IMG/VR virus record: IMGVR_UViG_3300024262_005367
Span: 1 to 23,189 of that record
Source: a virus
DNA: 23,189 bases
Direction: 5' to 3' (one strand)
This document shows, piece by piece, positions 6,653-14,696 of this stretch; positions within the stretch are counted from its first letter, which is position 1, and each line of letters begins with the position of its first letter. Below the pieces are notes generated by a model that did no database searches, was not told the origin of the DNA, and worked only from the letters and a program-made list of their open reading frames with translations. The position numbers and the translations under genes are program-made.

Positions 6653-7540
6653 ATGGCTATTGTACCTATTGTAAATGATGTATCTATTCTTGATATCCGG
6701 GAGATTATAAATCTTAAGGCGACAATTCTAGGTATATCGTATAATACCGGTACCTCGTATAATATTTACGGTGTCGATAAAAACACAGGTAACATAAGAT
6801 TACGATTATTAAATACAGCTTTGGTCTCTTATACCGTAACAATATTAGTTACAGGACCGGCTACTCAATCCACTACGGTCAGCATATCGCCGAATGGTAC
6901 TTATGATTATAGTAAATCAGCATTACCGGGCGGTACATATACTATAAAGATTAGCATACCTGATGGAAGGAATGATAGTACTAATATTAGTTTAGGTAAT
7001 AACAACATTACTAGTAAAGGTGTATCATTAGGTAATAATTATAATATACAGAATATTAGTATAGCTAAAGACGCGCCAGCACCTCCGTCACCTGCAACTA
7101 CATCTAATTATTTACGTTCAGATGGTATTAACATAGTTAATGCCTTACCACCCACTACCGGTAATGCTGATTTAAGCGACTGGAGAGGAGCTCAAGTATT
7201 TAACGCAGTGTATAATTGTACAAATTCAACTGTAAATATATACGGTGTTGATAAGAGTACAGGTCAAATTAATTTTACTCTGTATAGTATCGGATTTAGT
7301 ACAGGTCCTGTTAGTGTTACCGTTGGTAGTCGTGTAATAACTAAGCCGGTTAGTGCAGGCGCAGCTGGAGAGCCATTTACTCTTAACAATGTATCCGGTG
7401 GTTCGAAGGCATGTAGTATAAAAGATTTGACAACCGGTAATATTTTTAATTTTATTATAACTCTTAATTCGAATGGCGGCACGTCCGCGGGTCTGAACGG
7501 TATTATAAACGGTACAGATAGGATAACTGCATTTGCTTAA
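6653..7540 (+). CDS. putative virion appendage protein with two beta-sandwich-like repeats
   Basis: The 295-aa protein is rich in Asn, Thr, Ser, Gly and Ile, typical of phage fibre or decoration proteins. It contains an internal duplication: residues about 37-50 (YNIYGVDKNTGNIRL) recur near 197-211 (VNIYGVDKSTGQINF). Each is followed by Val/Thr-rich alternating strands (YTVTILVTGPATQ; GPVSVTVGSRVI) and a Gly-rich turn with S-x-LPGGTYTIKI or NVSGGSKACSI. A Pro/Ala linker (APAPPSPATT) joins the halves. This suggests two Ig-like or similar beta domains. No signal peptide is seen, as expected for a virion protein. It is the last gene before the glycan cassette, which may be relevant if virion proteins are glycosylated. 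Exact location on the particle is unknown. Confidence 0.65.
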   Translation: MAIVPIVNDVSILDIREIINLKATILGISYNTGTSYNIYGVDKNTGNIRLRLLNTALVSYTVTILVTGPATQSTTVSISPNGTYDYSKSALPGGTYTIKISIPDGRNDSTNISLGNNNITSKGVSLGNNYNIQNISIAKDAPAPPSPATTSNYLRSDGINIVNALPPTTGNADLSDWRGAQVFNAVYNCTNSTVNIYGVDKSTGQINFTLYSIGFSTGPVSVTVGSRVITKPVSAGAAGEPFTLNNVSGGSKACSIKDLTTGNIFNFIITLNSNGGTSAGLNGIINGTDRITAFA

Positions 7541-7574
7541 TTAGATGCTATACTTCTAAATATTAAGACAAAGG

Positions 7575-7664
7575 TTAATTGAATTTAAACTCTATTTTAA
7601 AGTTATATTAAATAACCATTATCGCGCTATGTCTCTCTTTGGTATTAATATACTACAGCGCGTA
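7575..7664 (-). pseudogene. decayed 3' fragment of 2OG-Fe(II) oxygenase gene (oldest copy)
   Basis: Read on the minus strand, this stretch translates as YAL*YINTKERHSAIMVI*YNFK, then IEFKFN and a stop. It aligns without gaps to the end of the intact oxygenase at 14680-15270 (GLESINIKERRRAIMVNYCT, then FKTEFKVPA). Two in-frame stops show it is dead. The DNA also aligns (shared CCATTAT and CTCTCTTT-ATTAATA blocks). It lies between the fibre-like gene and the first cassette gene, so it marks the left edge of the accessory region. The 7541-7740 gap otherwise holds only an orphan TAAATA (7557-7562), a 10-bp palindrome ACATGCATGT (7679-7688) and a weak promoter-like TATAAT (7733-7738). Confidence 0.75.
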
Positions 7665-7740
7665 TCATAGTACTGATTACATGCATGTACTTAATTGGTA
7701 AGTAGGTTGAAAAACATACGACAGGTATTAACTATAATGT

Positions 7741-8457
7741 ATGAAGTTAAGTGAAATTATTGAAGCAATTAACGGTAATATAAAATTTTGTCTCCGTAAT
7801 AGTAAGACTTTTTTTGTTGAGAAGTGCGACGTAACCGGTAATATTATTAAATTTACTGACGCCGTAGATGATATTGAATGTGAAGAGGCCTTAGATAATA
7901 TTGAATTAATAACATTTTCGGATGGTTCTATACCATTTATGTCAGATATAAGTGATATTAAATCTTTCTTAAAGGTAAATGCAGATAATCATAAACAGAA
8001 TAATTTAATTTTTGACGATTATGTACATGCATGTCGTAAATATATGAAACTGTTTAATAAACAGAGTGTTAATATGATTAAGGATGCAGTTCTAAATAAT
8101 AATACAACAAATTTAGATAAATTAACAATAATTAAGTGTAATCAAGTACTTGATTTAGATAACTGTAGTCAGGATGAAGTAAATATAATTAAAGCAACTT
8201 ATAAGAAGTTAGTTGCTACAAAACTCGATGAAGCTCTACATACATTAGATAAATTCATAGCTGATGTAGATGATAAAGAATTTAAACTGGAAGCTAATAA
8301 TATAAAGAAAGATTTATCTGATAATGCTAATGGCTATATACAATCTATTATTAATATACCTTTTGAAGATTTATTCGATACCTGGCCTACCCTGCTAAAT
8401 CCGTCGCCATTTAATTTAAATAAAAAACGAGTAGGTAATCATAAGTCTAATCAATAA
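7741..8457 (+). CDS. hypothetical protein
   Basis: The 238-aa protein is not recognised. The first 75 residues look beta-rich (MKLSEIIEAINGNIKFCLRN...VEKCDVTGNIIKFTD). The rest is helical and charged, with a possible coiled-coil region (ATKLDEALHTLDKFIADVDD). The C-terminus ends with a short Pro/Asn tail (LLNPSPFNLNKKRVGNHKS). There is no signal peptide or membrane segment. It is the first gene of the cassette and is followed 40 nt later by the aminotransferase on the same strand. The ATG is preceded by TATAAT only 2 nt away, so its promoter is unclear. Confidence 0.6.
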   Translation: MKLSEIIEAINGNIKFCLRNSKTFFVEKCDVTGNIIKFTDAVDDIECEEALDNIELITFSDGSIPFMSDISDIKSFLKVNADNHKQNNLIFDDYVHACRKYMKLFNKQSVNMIKDAVLNNNTTNLDKLTIIKCNQVLDLDNCSQDEVNIIKATYKKLVATKLDEALHTLDKFIADVDDKEFKLEANNIKKDLSDNANGYIQSIINIPFEDLFDTWPTLLNPSPFNLNKKRVGNHKSNQ

Positions 8458-8485
8458 GAAAAAATATGTTATTATATTATAAGGG

Positions 8486-8491
8486 TATATA
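8486..8491 (+). promoter_or_regulatory. possible -10 box TATATA, 6 nt before ATG
   Basis: TATATA lies 6 nt before the ATG at 8498, the spacing seen for the TATAAT genes in this window. The sequence is AT-rich, so chance occurrence is possible, and no -35 box is evident. Confidence 0.3.
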
Positions 8492-8497
8492 AGATGA

Positions 8498-9421
8498 ATG
8501 ATTAGACATAACATTAAAGAAGATAATTCTGCTATAGAGCACAATCGTAATGAGTGTTTATTTCCGTCTATCGCGAATAAGGTAATTGATAATATTAAAC
8601 TTACTACCGATGATATAATTAAATATCACTCAACATTCGATATTGAACGAATGTTATTACAAAAAATAAATTCTAACGGATTTATTTTTTGTAATTCTGG
8701 GTCAGAGTGTGTTATTAAACAGATAATTGAATGCTTATCTGAGAATAATAAACAATGGGTCATCCCGCACCCTACGTTTGAATTAACTGATTTTTATTGC
8801 CGGTATTATAAATGTAAGATTGAAAGACCTCTTTATGTGTATAATAATCATTTTTCTATCGATTTAGAGCATATATTAAATGCGCATCAAAAAATACTAT
8901 ATATTGTTTCGCCTCACAACCCAACCGGAGTTACTTTATCTTTAGAGGAGATTGATAATTTATGTAAAAAATACAAATACGTTATACTGGATCAAGCATA
9001 TATGTTACCGGATGAACCAATACATAATCTTAACCATAAAAATCTAATATTAATTAGATCGTTCAGCAAGATGGGATTAATAACCGGGTTACGATTTGGG
9101 TTTGGTATGTGTTTCAATAATAAGTTATTTTTAAAATTTAATCAAATACGTCCAATGTATTTGAATTCATTGACGTTGAAGTTTATCGAATATATAGTAT
9201 TAAACAATATAACTTATAAAATAAAAAATAAAATTGATGATGAGATTATAAAATTTGAATATAATATTAAAGACAGTATAGTTTCGCGTGCCGGTAATTT
9301 TGTACTGTTTAATAATACAATAGATACGTATAACGACCGCCAATTAAAGCAGTATAATTTTAATAATAAATTATTTTACAGGTTAACGATATATGAAACA
9401 GATGAAAATAAATTATGTTAG
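8498..9421 (+). CDS. HisC-like PLP-dependent aminotransferase (fold type I)
   Basis: The 307-aa protein shows the class I/II aminotransferase signature. It has a Ser-rich cofactor loop (FIFCNSGSE, 62-70), SPHNPTG (138-144), LDQAY (D165 is the pyridine-N partner, Y168 the ring contact; Gln replaces the usual Glu of DEAY), and SFSKMGLITGLRFGFG, where K191 is the expected Schiff-base Lys. YRLTIYETDEN near the end resembles the C-terminal R-x-TIG-x-x-x-EN of HisC. It is shorter than HisC (about 350 aa), mostly at the N-terminus. The amino acceptor is unknown; in a cassette with a CMP-sugar synthetase, an amino sugar or aminoacyl precursor is plausible. The last 4 bases overlap the 3' end of the convergent gene at 9418. 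Confidence 0.8.
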   Translation: MIRHNIKEDNSAIEHNRNECLFPSIANKVIDNIKLTTDDIIKYHSTFDIERMLLQKINSNGFIFCNSGSECVIKQIIECLSENNKQWVIPHPTFELTDFYCRYYKCKIERPLYVYNNHFSIDLEHILNAHQKILYIVSPHNPTGVTLSLEEIDNLCKKYKYVILDQAYMLPDEPIHNLNHKNLILIRSFSKMGLITGLRFGFGMCFNNKLFLKFNQIRPMYLNSLTLKFIEYIVLNNITYKIKNKIDDEIIKFEYNIKDSIVSRAGNFVLFNNTIDTYNDRQLKQYNFNNKLFYRLTIYETDENKLC

Positions 9422-10161
9422 TATTGGATACGTTCACGGGTTTTATAAATTTGACGAGCATTATATAAATCTGATATATTATCTACTGATATACCTGATT
9501 CGTTGATCGGTACCATTAAGACAGGTTTATCATGTTCAATAAACCTGTACATTTCTATAGATTCTGATTGTTCTATAGGTCCCTGATTAGTAGCCGCAAA
9601 AAATTTCAGAGCATCCTTATAAAAGGCATATATCCCGAGTTGACGGTAATATGTTGTATCCTTTTTAAACTCTAATGGTATTGGTAGCCTCGAGTAAGCT
9701 AGGGCGTGGTTAGAGGTTGAAAATATTACCTTTACTACGTTTGGGTTATATATTTCATCTTTCAAATCAATAACACTATAACCGTTAACTACTGCTAGAT
9801 CGCTAATAGTAGTTTTGAGCAACGCCTTTGTAATAGTATTAACTGATTCAGGCTGAATAAACGGTTCATCGCCTTGAATATTTACAATTATATCTACATC
9901 TAACATACGAGCGCATTCAGCAACTCGATCTGTTCCAGTTAAATGTTTGTTTGACGTCATAATCCATTTCATGTTAAGATCATCACATACTTTACCAATT
10001 TCTAAGCTATCAGTTGCAATATATGTTGCATCAATAGAGTTGGCTTTAGATGCTTGTTGATATACATGCCACATCATCGGCTTACCTCCAATAGTTGCTA
10101 AAGGCTTTCTCTCAAATCGCGTAGATAATAATCTACATGGTATAACTGCTGCAGTTTTCAT
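9418..10161 (-). CDS. kdsB: CMP-Kdo synthetase-like cytidylyltransferase (KdsB family)
   Basis: The 247-aa protein has the whole KdsB pattern: an N-terminal nucleotide loop (AVIPCRLLSTRFERKPL), GGKPMMWHVYQQA, YIATDSLEI, HLTGTDRVAE, VNIQGDEPFI (QGDEP at 96-100), NPNVVKVIF, ALAYSRLPIP, YRQLGIYAFY and IEQSESIEMYRFIEH. The length matches bacterial KdsB (about 250 aa). The family makes CMP-activated 3-deoxy-octulosonate or a related ulosonic acid from CTP. It is the third gene of a minus-strand operon: its ATG overlaps the HAD phosphatase stop by 4 bp. A phage copy suggests a CMP-activated sugar for a glycan, perhaps used by the GT29-like enzyme at 16261. The exact sugar cannot be read from the sequence. 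Base composition is less AT-extreme than the neighbouring unknown genes. Confidence 0.85.
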   Translation of the reverse strand: MKTAAVIPCRLLSTRFERKPLATIGGKPMMWHVYQQASKANSIDATYIATDSLEIGKVCDDLNMKWIMTSNKHLTGTDRVAECARMLDVDIIVNIQGDEPFIQPESVNTITKALLKTTISDLAVVNGYSVIDLKDEIYNPNVVKVIFSTSNHALAYSRLPIPLEFKKDTTYYRQLGIYAFYKDALKFFAATNQGPIEQSESIEMYRFIEHDKPVLMVPINESGISVDNISDLYNARQIYKTRERIQY

Positions 10162-10766
10162 ATGATATAATCTGGGAGATCTGAGATACAGTTAAGACTA
10201 TATACACTCTCAATTGTATCGCCATATCCCCAACTTGCATGCACGTAATCAACGCCTGACCGTACTGCAGCTTGCTGGTCAGTCGGCATATCTCCAACAA
10301 ATATAGTATTAGCTGGATCTTCACCAGCTTCTACCATTGCCATCAAAATATGATCAGGTGCGGGTTTTCCTCGTATTCGAGGATCCGGGCACTGTACTGT
10401 AATGAAGTTAATCTCTAGGTGTTTTAATATAAGCTTCGCACGAATAGCATCTTTAGAAGTCACCACTCCAATTTTTACCCCTAAATCCCGAAGCTTTATC
10501 AAGGTTTCTTGTACTCCAGGAAAAAATGTCACTTGAGATAGAAAATTCAAAGATGCTTTTGTATATATGTCTTCAATTTGCTTAATATTTGATGTTATAT
10601 TTAGACATCTCATAATATCTCCGAAAGGACGTCCGATTAATGCAAAGTAATCCTCAAAGGTTCGGTTAATATCGGTTTTAGCTAAAACTATATCCCATGA
10701 TTGCCTCATATTTTCACGGGAGTGTATTAATACCCCGTCTAAGTCAAATAGAACAAGGCGTTTCAT
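10158..10766 (-). CDS. HAD-superfamily phosphatase (Gph-like)
   Basis: The 202-aa protein has all four HAD motifs: VLFDLDGVL (nucleophile D8 and D10), the motif II Ser in VVTSKD, the motif III Lys in RGKPAPD, and FVGDMPTDQQAA (motif IV Asp). The cap sequence between motifs I and II is helical, as in phosphoglycolate-phosphatase-like members. It overlaps the KdsB-like gene by 4 bp and the upstream radical SAM gene by 23 bp, so the three are one operon. In such a set a HAD enzyme could remove the phosphate from an ulosonate-8-phosphate, the job of KdsC in Kdo synthesis; this is inferred from context, as KdsC itself is a different, cap-less HAD type. Confidence 0.85.
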   Translation of the reverse strand: MKRLVLFDLDGVLIHSRENMRQSWDIVLAKTDINRTFEDYFALIGRPFGDIMRCLNITSNIKQIEDIYTKASLNFLSQVTFFPGVQETLIKLRDLGVKIGVVTSKDAIRAKLILKHLEINFITVQCPDPRIRGKPAPDHILMAMVEAGEDPANTIFVGDMPTDQQAAVRSGVDYVHASWGYGDTIESVYSLNCISDLPDYII

Positions 10767-11544
10767 CGTGATTCCAGAGTTGACCTTCTTTAATGCCGTA
10801 TATATCGCATTTTGCGCATGGAGTTAATCCGTTACGTTGAGTTTCAAGCATTTTATTAATAAACCGCCTGTAAATATCACTATTTAAATACTGTTCTAGT
10901 GAGGTAGTTTTAACATTTAAACGAGATTTTGATATCTCAGATTCTCTATGCCAGTCGGAATGACATAATAAGTAGTTACCATTCCAATCGATCATTGCTT
11001 TATAAAACGGTATATGACATGGTCGATTTGTATCTATACCAGCCGCGCTCTCAAATGTAGATATACCACCTCTATTATAGAATTCTAATGTTTCCTGAGA
11101 GTATACTTTTTTGATAGTCAGATTTTCAGAAGTATAATTACTATCGCTTAACATAGATAATAATTTATCGTACTGAGATTCATCATCATATAGATCTATC
11201 TTAAGCTCTTCTAACGCAAAAGAATCTAGTATTTTTAATTTATCGACTGTAAGTAAGTCGTAGTTTGTTATAAGAGTTGTAGGGTAATATTTAGATAGTA
11301 GTTCAAGACCGTACATAATATCCTTACACATAAGCGGTTCCGAAAACCCACTTATATATACCGAGCCTTTATAGTTAGAGGTTTGTAATGATTGTAATAT
11401 ATTACCAAATGTTCCTCGAGACATATGTTTATTTTGATTAGGATAAACTTTACTATCAGATCTTGGACAGAACCAGCATTTTCTCGTGCATAATTCAGTA
11501 ACATTTAATTCCACATTGGTAATATGATTAGAGAAAGTTTTCAT
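10744..11544 (-). CDS. radical SAM/SPASM protein 1
   Basis: The 266-aa protein has the radical SAM CxxxCxxC motif (CTRKCWFC; C19, C23, C26) followed by PRSDSKVYPNQNKH. ISGFSEPL stands in place of the usual GxGEPL, and a Cys-rich C-terminus (CHIPFYKAMIDWNGNYLLC...PCAKCDIYG) fits a SPASM/twitch auxiliary cluster. It aligns along its length with the proteins at 12657 and 15352. Family members modify peptides or act in cell-surface sugar gene clusters; the substrate here is unknown. It leads the minus-strand operon with the HAD and KdsB-like genes. Upstream on its strand is TAAATA, 7 nt from the ATG. Confidence 0.85.
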   Translation of the reverse strand: MKTFSNHITNVELNVTELCTRKCWFCPRSDSKVYPNQNKHMSRGTFGNILQSLQTSNYKGSVYISGFSEPLMCKDIMYGLELLSKYYPTTLITNYDLLTVDKLKILDSFALEELKIDLYDDESQYDKLLSMLSDSNYTSENLTIKKVYSQETLEFYNRGGISTFESAAGIDTNRPCHIPFYKAMIDWNGNYLLCHSDWHRESEISKSRLNVKTTSLEQYLNSDIYRRFINKMLETQRNGLTPCAKCDIYGIKEGQLWNHDETPCSI

Positions 11545-11570
11545 ATCATAGTATTTAACACTTAAATCCG

Positions 11571-11609
11571 ACGATTCCAGTTAGCTATATATGTTGAAGT
11601 AATATTATG
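11571..11609. repeat. intergenic repeat, copy 1
   Basis: GATTCCAGTTA, then an identical 17-bp block TATATATGTTGAAGTAA, then TTAT. The same order occurs at 13673-13714. Both copies lie upstream of the paralogous plus-strand genes, so the duplicated unit includes upstream DNA. Confidence 0.7.
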
Positions 11610-11628
11610 AGATATTAAATATATGCAA

Positions 11629-12543
11629 ATGAAATCTAAATATATAATATCGGTAAAAAGTACCGGTCTTTGCTATAATATAATTAGAGTAATTTTATTA
11701 GCCGATAAAGCTAGAGAATATAATAGACAGTTAATATTTATATCTAATCCTGATCATATACCTATCCTCAAAAAATTTAATAATGATTGTGTATACTTAC
11801 CGTTTACCTCCGATCATACAGATAGATTTAATAATTTTAAACGTACTAAATGCTCTCATTTAGTATATGATTTAACCTATAAGTCCTTTCTAAAGTCCGC
11901 ATATATTGATAGTATAACTGATAATAATATAAAAATGGACGATATGAAATATATCAATGGTTGTGTGTACGACATAACTGATAGTGATCATGATATTTTA
12001 TTAATTGACTACAGTCAAGATATAAAATATACCGTAAAAGCTTTATACAATATACCTCATAATAATTTTAATATCAAGAATAATCCAAGTAATAAATATA
12101 ATAGCAGTATATTATCTACTAACATTAGAGCAGACGATCCGGATAATAGTAGAATATATGAGTTATGGGATGAAATAATACCCGCTTTAAAGCAGGAATA
12201 TAATATGCCTATATTGCTTATATCAGGTAATAATGATATAAAAAAATATCTCGGTGATAAGCATGATTGTATGTATGAAATAAAAGAGACAGAAATAAGA
12301 CATTCATTTAGAAGAAATAGTAATAAAATCAAAGGAATAACAAATCACGTATACGACGATCTACTCATTTGTAGGTCTACTCACTTTATACCACTTATAG
12401 AACTGAAAGATGACTTTAAATTTATACTATCCAAATATCGCGATATTAAATTTATAAAGGGCATTCTTGACGAAAAGGGTAGCGGTATTGAGCATTTTGA
12501 TGTATTAGCTCATTACCTGTCAATACCTATCCCGGTACTTTAA
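11629..12543 (+). CDS. paralog A, unknown (possible glycosyltransferase)
   Basis: The protein is about 304 aa. I chose the second in-frame ATG (11629) because its product (MKSKYIISVKSTG) aligns with the start of paralog B (MITKYIVSVKSTG); an ATG at 11623 is possible. The two paralogs match along their whole length, with long identical blocks such as DPDNSRIYELWDEIIPALK and PILLISGNNDIKKYLGDKH. The order is a first Rossmann-like segment (residues 1-55), a variable middle, a second alpha/beta half with MPILLISGNNDI, then DDLLICRSTHFIPL. This two-domain look recalls GT-B or fucosyltransferase-like enzymes, but no diagnostic motif is certain. It overlaps the dead oxygenase fragment by 17 bp at its 3' end. 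Confidence 0.7.
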   Translation: MKSKYIISVKSTGLCYNIIRVILLADKAREYNRQLIFISNPDHIPILKKFNNDCVYLPFTSDHTDRFNNFKRTKCSHLVYDLTYKSFLKSAYIDSITDNNIKMDDMKYINGCVYDITDSDHDILLIDYSQDIKYTVKALYNIPHNNFNIKNNPSNKYNSSILSTNIRADDPDNSRIYELWDEIIPALKQEYNMPILLISGNNDIKKYLGDKHDCMYEIKETEIRHSFRRNSNKIKGITNHVYDDLLICRSTHFIPLIELKDDFKFILSKYRDIKFIKGILDEKGSGIEHFDVLAHYLSIPIPVL

Positions 12544-12656
12544 ACTCTGTCTTAAAGGTGCAGTAATTAACCATTATAGCTCTACGCCTCTCTTTAATAT
12601 TAATAGATTCTAAACCATGCCAAGTATCATTGCTTGGGTAGAAATAAAAATATATG
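12527..12656 (-). pseudogene. 3' fragment of 2OG-Fe(II) oxygenase gene (recent copy)
   Basis: On the minus strand this encodes YFYFYPSNDTWHGLESI, then NIKERRRAIMVNYCTF and KTEFKVPG with a stop. It is nearly identical to the last 40 or so codons of the intact oxygenase at 14680-15270; the DNA is about 90% alike by eye. The frame is still open, but the HxD iron site and everything upstream are missing. The fragment joins directly to the stop codon of the radical SAM gene at 12657. It overlaps paralog A by 17 bp, exactly as the intact oxygenase overlaps paralog B. Confidence 0.85.
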
Positions 12657-13478
12657 CTATTGATTAGACTGTATTGATTTCTTAAAAATGTCTACAGAAT
12701 TAATTCCTCGTTTTGTACCACATACATTGCAGTTATTACATGGGAATTCTTTTCTATCAGTTAATAATCCTCTCCTCACTTCATTGAAGTGATCTGAAAA
12801 CCATATATCATTTATTTCTAATTTATTTATATTCCCAAAATTTTTAGATTTTGTCCAGTCATTCTCACATAACAATATATCACCGTTCCAGTCCACAAAA
12901 AGTTTATAAAAAGGTATATAGCACGGCTTTTTAAAATAACTACCGACCCGTTTAATTATATCGGATCTATTTACTATATTTAAACCGTAATTTTCTTCTT
13001 GCTTGTAATTATGCGAGAAGATAAGATCAATAGGTATATTACCTTTAATATCCGTAAAATATTGAGATTTATCTTCATCATACATACTTATACATATAAG
13101 ATTACAACCAGCATTATATAATTTTTGAATTACTTCTTTAGTTAGTATATCTCCGTTAGTTACTATTTCTATATATTTTAAATCTGGTAATATATCTCGG
13201 ACAATTTTAATACATGAAAAAATATCTCTATGTAATAACGGTTCACCAAAACCTGCAAAACCAACTCTATTATTAAATCCTATATTTTTTAAATCAGTAC
13301 ATAATTTTTTGATAGTATATTCATCTACATGCTTATTAGCATTAGGGTAAACTTTAGCGTCATGCCTAGGGCAAAAGCTACATTTTCTATTACATAACTC
13401 CGTTGGATTTATCTGTACACTATGTAACATTAAATTTGAAGCTTCAGTTTGAATATTTCTTATCTGTTCTTTAAGCAT
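12657..13478 (-). CDS. radical SAM/SPASM protein 2
   Basis: The 273-aa protein carries CNRKCSFC (C29, C33, C36) after NPTEL, then PRHDAKVYPNANKHV, GFAGFGEPLLHRD (the GGEP-type motif), and EIVTNGD. The C-terminus has CYIPFYKLFVDWNGDILLC and FPCNNCNVCG, consistent with a SPASM/twitch cluster site. It is a paralog of the genes at 10744 and 15352. It is the second gene after a small ORF on the same strand (13460-13651), which it overlaps by 19 bp. Its 3' end abuts the oxygenase fragment, so this gene sits at a recombination joint. Substrate unknown. Confidence 0.85.
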   Translation of the reverse strand: MLKEQIRNIQTEASNLMLHSVQINPTELCNRKCSFCPRHDAKVYPNANKHVDEYTIKKLCTDLKNIGFNNRVGFAGFGEPLLHRDIFSCIKIVRDILPDLKYIEIVTNGDILTKEVIQKLYNAGCNLICISMYDEDKSQYFTDIKGNIPIDLIFSHNYKQEENYGLNIVNRSDIIKRVGSYFKKPCYIPFYKLFVDWNGDILLCENDWTKSKNFGNINKLEINDIWFSDHFNEVRRGLLTDRKEFPCNNCNVCGTKRGINSVDIFKKSIQSNQ

Positions 13479-13651
13479 TTTTTAATTATTTCTAAATTTG
13501 TAAGGGACATTCTCTGATTTTTTAAAATAAAAGAGACATTAAAAATACTTGGATCTTTTAATATTACAAAATTACTAAAACTTTTCTCGCAATAACCGTT
13601 AGTGTATAAAAAATCTTTTGTCTCGTTCATTCTTTCAATATGAAATCTCAT
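13460..13651 (-). CDS. small hypothetical protein upstream of radical SAM 2
   Basis: A 63-aa ORF (MRFHIERMNETKDFLYTNGY...) that overlaps the start of the radical SAM gene by 19 bp. It is supported by the lack of any other gene here, by promoter-like TATACT and TATAAT sequences just upstream on the minus strand, and by the overlap typical of operons in this window. I see no similarity to other genes in the window and no known motif. It could be the remnant of a larger gene lost during the local rearrangements. Low confidence. Confidence 0.35.
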   Translation of the reverse strand: MRFHIERMNETKDFLYTNGYCEKSFSNFVILKDPSIFNVSFILKNQRMSLTNLEIIKKCLKNR

Positions 13652-13672
13652 TTATTATAGTATAATAATCTC

Positions 13673-13714
13673 GAGATTCCAGTTAATTATTTATATATGT
13701 TGAAGTAACTTTAT
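13673..13714. repeat. intergenic repeat, copy 2
   Basis: Second copy of the GATTCCAGTTA ... TATATATGTTGAAGTAA block found at 11571-11609, with three extra bases in the spacer. It lies upstream of paralog B. Confidence 0.7.
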
Positions 13715-13752
13715 AGGCTAATAAGTATACATACCTTAAGGTTTCGCCTATA
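13712..13752. repeat. nested inverted repeat upstream of paralog B
   Basis: TATAGGC (13712-13718) pairs with GCCTATA (13746-13752). The loop contains a second palindrome, ACCTTAAGGT (13733-13742), and ACCATGGT (13753-13760) follows directly. No T tract follows, so it is not an ordinary terminator. The element is absent from the matching place upstream of paralog A. It may be an operator or a structured RNA leader. Confidence 0.5.
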
Positions 13753-13799
13753 ACCATGGTACGGTAATATCTATTACTCCTGATTTAATTAAATTATAA

Positions 13800-14696
13800 A
13801 TGATAACAAAATATATAGTATCGGTAAAAAGTACCGGTATCAGTTACAATATAATTAAGTTAATATTATTAACTGATTTAGCTAAGAGATATAATAGGCA
13901 GTTAATATTTTTAACTGATACAAGCCATATACCTATTCTTAAAAAATTTAATAATGACTGTATATATTTAACTTGTGTATCAGGTCATACCGATAAGTTT
14001 AATAGTTATAACCGTAAGAGACAGATACAGTCAATATATGAGTTAAACTATAAGAAGTTTTTAAAATCGACATATATAGATAATATAACTACCGGTATAG
14101 ACATGCAGGATATAAAATATATTTATGGATGTATATTTGACATAGTTGATAGTAAGCATGATGTATTATTAATCGATTACGGTAAAAACATAAAAAATAC
14201 TGTAAAGGCTCTACATAGTATACCTAGTGATAGATTTAATATAGACGTTAGCCATCATAAATATAACAGTAATATATTAACGATTAATGTTATAATTAAT
14301 GATCCAGATAATAGTAGAATATATGAACTGTGGGATGAAATAATACCAGCTCTTAAACATCGATATAACATGCCTATACTACTTATTTCAGGTAATAATG
14401 ATATAAAGAAATATCTTGGAGATAAGCATAATTGTCAATATGAAATAAAGGAAACTGAAGTAGTTTATTCACTTAAAAGAAATAGTAATACAATTAAAGG
14501 AGTACCGCGGCATGCGTATGATGACCTGGTTATATGTAAATCTACTCATTTTATACCTTTTATAAAGCTAAAGGAAGATTACCCTAGTATAATATCTAAA
14601 TATAACGATATTAAATTTGTAACTAAAGTTAACGCCGTCGGTGGGCCTTTTGATATACTAGCTCATTATCTATCGGTAGCTACGCCGGCACTTTAA
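13800..14696 (+). CDS. paralog B, unknown (possible glycosyltransferase)
   Basis: The 298-aa protein (MITKYIVSVKSTGISYNII) is a full-length paralog of the gene at 11629. Shared features are the N-terminal alpha/beta segment ending in HIPILKKFNNDC, a KALHSIPSDRFNI segment, NSRIYELWDEIIPALK, MPILLISGNNDIKKYLGDKH and the C-terminal STHFIP and FDILAHYLS blocks. Divergence is greatest in the middle third, which may reflect acceptor choice if these are transferases. The strong use of ATA codons and short AT runs matches paralog A and differs from the KdsB and HAD genes. The 3' end overlaps the intact oxygenase by 17 bp. Function is not established. Confidence 0.7.
   Translation: MITKYIVSVKSTGISYNIIKLILLTDLAKRYNRQLIFLTDTSHIPILKKFNNDCIYLTCVSGHTDKFNSYNRKRQIQSIYELNYKKFLKSTYIDNITTGIDMQDIKYIYGCIFDIVDSKHDVLLIDYGKNIKNTVKALHSIPSDRFNIDVSHHKYNSNILTINVIINDPDNSRIYELWDEIIPALKHRYNMPILLISGNNDIKKYLGDKHNCQYEIKETEVVYSLKRNSNTIKGVPRHAYDDLVICKSTHFIPFIKLKEDYPSIISKYNDIKFVTKVNAVGGPFDILAHYLSVATPAL

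Noticed and set aside
7733-7738. TATAAT as the promoter of the gene at 7741
   Set aside because: Only 2 nt separate it from the ATG, which would put transcription start inside the gene; the nearest TTGAAA is 20 bp upstream, too far for a good spacer.
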